64,000 nt of DNA, from positions 62,001 through 126,000 of the forward strand of contig JAVSGI010000005.1 of NCBI GenBank assembly GCA_032334235.1. The letters are read 5' to 3'. The stretch is from Paracoccaceae bacterium Fryx2 (GTDB taxonomy: Bacteria; Pseudomonadota; Alphaproteobacteria; Rhodobacterales; Rhodobacteraceae). The number at the start of each line of letters is the position of its first letter. The first letter of the stretch is position 1. The translations under genes and the position numbers were made by a program. Below the pieces are notes generated by a model. It did not search any database and was not told where the DNA came from. It saw nothing but the letters and a program-made list of their open reading frames with translations. This document shows positions 62,228 to 64,000 of the stretch, in pieces.

Positions 62228-62261
62228 GCCGAGGGTCCGGGTCGAACCCCGGCCCCTCGGC
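62228..62261 (+). terminator. Hairpin directly after proS
   Basis: GCCGAGGG and CCCTCGGC form 8 pairs, extended by CCGGG/CCCGG after one mismatch, around the loop GTCGAAC. No T-run. It lies 4 bp after the proS stop. Confidence 0.5.
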
Positions 62262-62283
62262 CTCCGTCCGCGATGAACGCACG

Positions 62284-62320
62284 CCGGGCAGCGGGATTTC
62301 CGACTGCCCGGTTTTCTTTT
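62284..62320 (+). terminator. Rho-independent terminator after proS
   Basis: CCGGGCAG (62284-62291) pairs with CTGCCCGG (62304-62311), followed by TTTTCTTTT. It ends proS transcription before the repeat-protein gene at 62379. Confidence 0.85.
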
Positions 62321-62378
62321 GCAGTTTTTCAGGCACACTTCCTGAATTTCATCCTCGAACAGTCCGGAAGGCATTTCC

Positions 62379-64000
62379 ATGGCCCTGATCACCGAGAACC
62401 GCACGCTGGACGGATTTACCGACTTCACTCTGCTCGGGCGCGAATACGGGTGGGACGAGGGTTTCCTGGAAAGCGTCAGCGGCTGGTCCGGCGTCGGGCC
62501 GGATACCTACCAGATAAACCTGACATTCCAGGGCGATCCCTGGATCGTCAGCCAGATGCGCTTTACCGGCGAGGCCGAACAGCGCCTGACCATCAGCGAT
62601 GCCGCCGACGGGTTCGAGCGGCGGATCGACTTTCTGCGGCTTGGCCCGGGCGATGCCGACATCACGCTGCTGACCACGCGGATCAAGGTCATCCAGGGCT
62701 ACGACAACGAAAACGTCACCCTGACACTGGGCAGCGGCCGCACCACCGCGATCGAGCTTTTCGACGGCCGCCACGAGATCACGGTCGGCAGCGGCAACGT
62801 CGGCCTGATCAGCCTTGGCAATGGCGAGGACATCGTCACCGGCGGCAGCGGCAACATCGACGCGCTGATCATGGGCGAGGGGCGCAACACCTTCACCGGC
62901 AGCGAGGGCTCTCTTGGCAGCTACGAGGGCTATGGCGGCAACGACACCGTGCATCTGGCCGGCGGCGGGGCGACCCAGATCAGCCTTGGCGCCGGCACCA
63001 ACATCCTGACCACCGGGACGGGATTTGTCGGGTCGGTGCTGTCCTACGGCGGCAACAACACCGTCAGCATCGGCACCGGCGGCGCACGCACCATCGGCTT
63101 CAGCGACGGTGTGGACAAGGTGACCATCAAGGCCGGAGCTTTCGTCGATGTGATCCAGCTTGGCGGCAACGACGACACGCTGACTTTGCAGGGCGGCGGC
63201 AACATGGCCAACCTTGGCGACGGCAACAACCGCTTCGTGATGGGCAAAGGCTTCCTCGGGTCGGTTTCGGCCGATGGCGGCAACGATACCTTCAGCATCG
63301 GGTCCGGCACGGTCGATCAGCTGCGCATGGGCAGCGGGCTGAACAGATTGACGCTGGGCGACGGGCGGATCGGCAGCGCAACGGGCTATGACGGGCGCGA
63401 CATCGTGAAGATCGGCGCTTTCGGGGCAATAGACCAGTTGATGCTCGGCAGCGGCAACAACACGGTGACGCTGGCCGGTGGCGCGCGGGTCAGCAGCTAT
63501 CTGGGCTCTGATGGTGCCGACATCATCACGCTGAACGGCGATGCGCGCATCCTGACGATCAAGGTCGATGGCGGCGAAAACGTCCTGACCACGAAAACCG
63601 GCAATGTCGAAAGCTACTACTCTTTCGGCGGCAACAACACCCTGACCATCGGCAGCGGCGGCGTGCAGCAGATGGTGTTCTCCGGCGACGGCGGCACGCA
63701 CAAGGTGACCTCGGACGGGTATGTCGGGTCGCTGACCACCTTCGGCGACAGCAGGAGCATCGTCGCCCTGGGGGCCGAGGGCGCGGGGGCGCTGCAACTG
63801 GGGGGCGGCAATGACCGGGTCACGACCGGCGCGGGGCATGTCGCCACCATCAGCACCGGAAGCGGCAACGACAGCGTGACCATGGGCACCGGCGGCGGCG
63901 CATTCGTGCGGCTGGGCGAGGGCAACGACACCATCCGCCTCAGCCGAACGGACCCCGGCAACGGCTTGCAGATTCAGGGTGGCGCGGGCACCGACACGGC
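62379..64000 (+). CDS. Large glycine/asparagine-rich repeat (RTX-like beta-roll) protein, N-terminal part
   Basis: 540 codons are visible; the gene runs off the right edge. The ATG has GGAAGG at proper distance and opens MALITENRTLDGFTDFTLLG. After an N-terminal domain of about 110 residues, imperfect repeats begin with anchors such as GGNDTV, GGNNTV, GDGNNRF, GSGNNTV, GSGNDSVTMG and GEGNDTIRL. Two roughly 19-residue half-units alternate, one around GGN(D/N)T and one around LG.G.N, with GSV or GSL between. Canonical RTX GGxGxDxUx nonapeptides are rare. No signal peptide is present, so type I secretion through a C-terminal signal outside the window is likely. Probably a cell-surface or exported protein. 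Confidence 0.78.
   Translation, partial: MALITENRTLDGFTDFTLLGREYGWDEGFLESVSGWSGVGPDTYQINLTFQGDPWIVSQMRFTGEAEQRLTISDAADGFERRIDFLRLGPGDADITLLTTRIKVIQGYDNENVTLTLGSGRTTAIELFDGRHEITVGSGNVGLISLGNGEDIVTGGSGNIDALIMGEGRNTFTGSEGSLGSYEGYGGNDTVHLAGGGATQISLGAGTNILTTGTGFVGSVLSYGGNNTVSIGTGGARTIGFSDGVDKVTIKAGAFVDVIQLGGNDDTLTLQGGGNMANLGDGNNRFVMGKGFLGSVSADGGNDTFSIGSGTVDQLRMGSGLNRLTLGDGRIGSATGYDGRDIVKIGAFGAIDQLMLGSGNNTVTLAGGARVSSYLGSDGADIITLNGDARILTIKVDGGENVLTTKTGNVESYYSFGGNNTLTIGSGGVQQMVFSGDGGTHKVTSDGYVGSLTTFGDSRSIVALGAEGAGALQLGGGNDRVTTGAGHVATISTGSGNDSVTMGTGGGAFVRLGEGNDTIRLSRTDPGNGLQIQGGAGTDT

Noticed and set aside
62228-62261. tRNA-like T-arm (GGGTCCGGGTCGAACCCCGG) after proS
   Set aside because: It folds as a simple hairpin and lacks acceptor, D and anticodon arms.

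Overview
The window is GC-rich DNA from an alphaproteobacterium, most likely of the family Rhodobacteraceae. The assignment rests on gene content: a gene-transfer-agent-like tail module (DUF2460, DUF2163, NlpC/P60, TIM-barrel host-specificity protein), a PccR/ScfR-regulated propionyl-CoA block (pccB, pccA, methylmalonyl-CoA mutase), aioXSRBA arsenite-oxidase genes, a short prolyl-tRNA synthetase, a CtrA-type TTAA-N7-TTAA site, and several small proteins typical of Rhodobacterales.

Layout. Positions 1-5.2 kb are accessory: the N-terminal 394 codons of a type I CRISPR Cas3 (minus strand, running off the left edge), a tRNA-3'-end-like sequence plus terminator that looks like an integration scar, a parDE toxin-antitoxin pair, and a 1017-residue UvrD-like helicase with a nuclease-like insert and zinc ribbons. 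From 5.2 to 17.1 kb lies a decayed phage or GTA-like remnant on the minus strand: holin, endolysin, a small membrane protein, a DUF2793 tail protein split by an intact IS21-family element (with a 7-bp target duplication), the gp15/gp14/gp13 homologues and a truncated gp12. A pyridoxamine-oxidase-like gene sits on the opposite strand inside this tail operon. From 17.1 to 18.9 kb an IS21-family fragment abuts an IS3-family element; beyond it lie 26 codons of aioA followed by intact aioB, aioR, aioS and aioX. The sensing genes and small subunit survive, but the catalytic subunit is cut off at its first cluster cysteine.

From 23.6 kb on the content is mostly housekeeping and metabolic: PHB synthase, gabT, dprA, topA; the divergent choXWV / betIBA choline-to-glycine-betaine system with a BetI-like palindrome between; a secreted thermonuclease behind a CtrA-like box; pccR, an MFS exporter and a DUF486 protein; pccB, four small genes, pccA and scpA (propionyl-CoA to succinyl-CoA, without the epimerase in view); secreted and nuclease-like proteins; and a polyphosphate/replication group (AI-2E family transporter, HdaA-like protein, ppk, ppx). 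After proS the window ends inside a large glycine/asparagine-rich repeat protein.

No CRISPR array, rRNA gene or complete tRNA gene was recognised. The points most worth a second look are the IS-mediated truncation of the arsenite oxidase locus, the AioR that lacks the sigma-54 contact loop, the antisense cargo gene in the tail operon, the helicase-nuclease beside cas3 and parDE, and the unusual repeat protein at the right edge.
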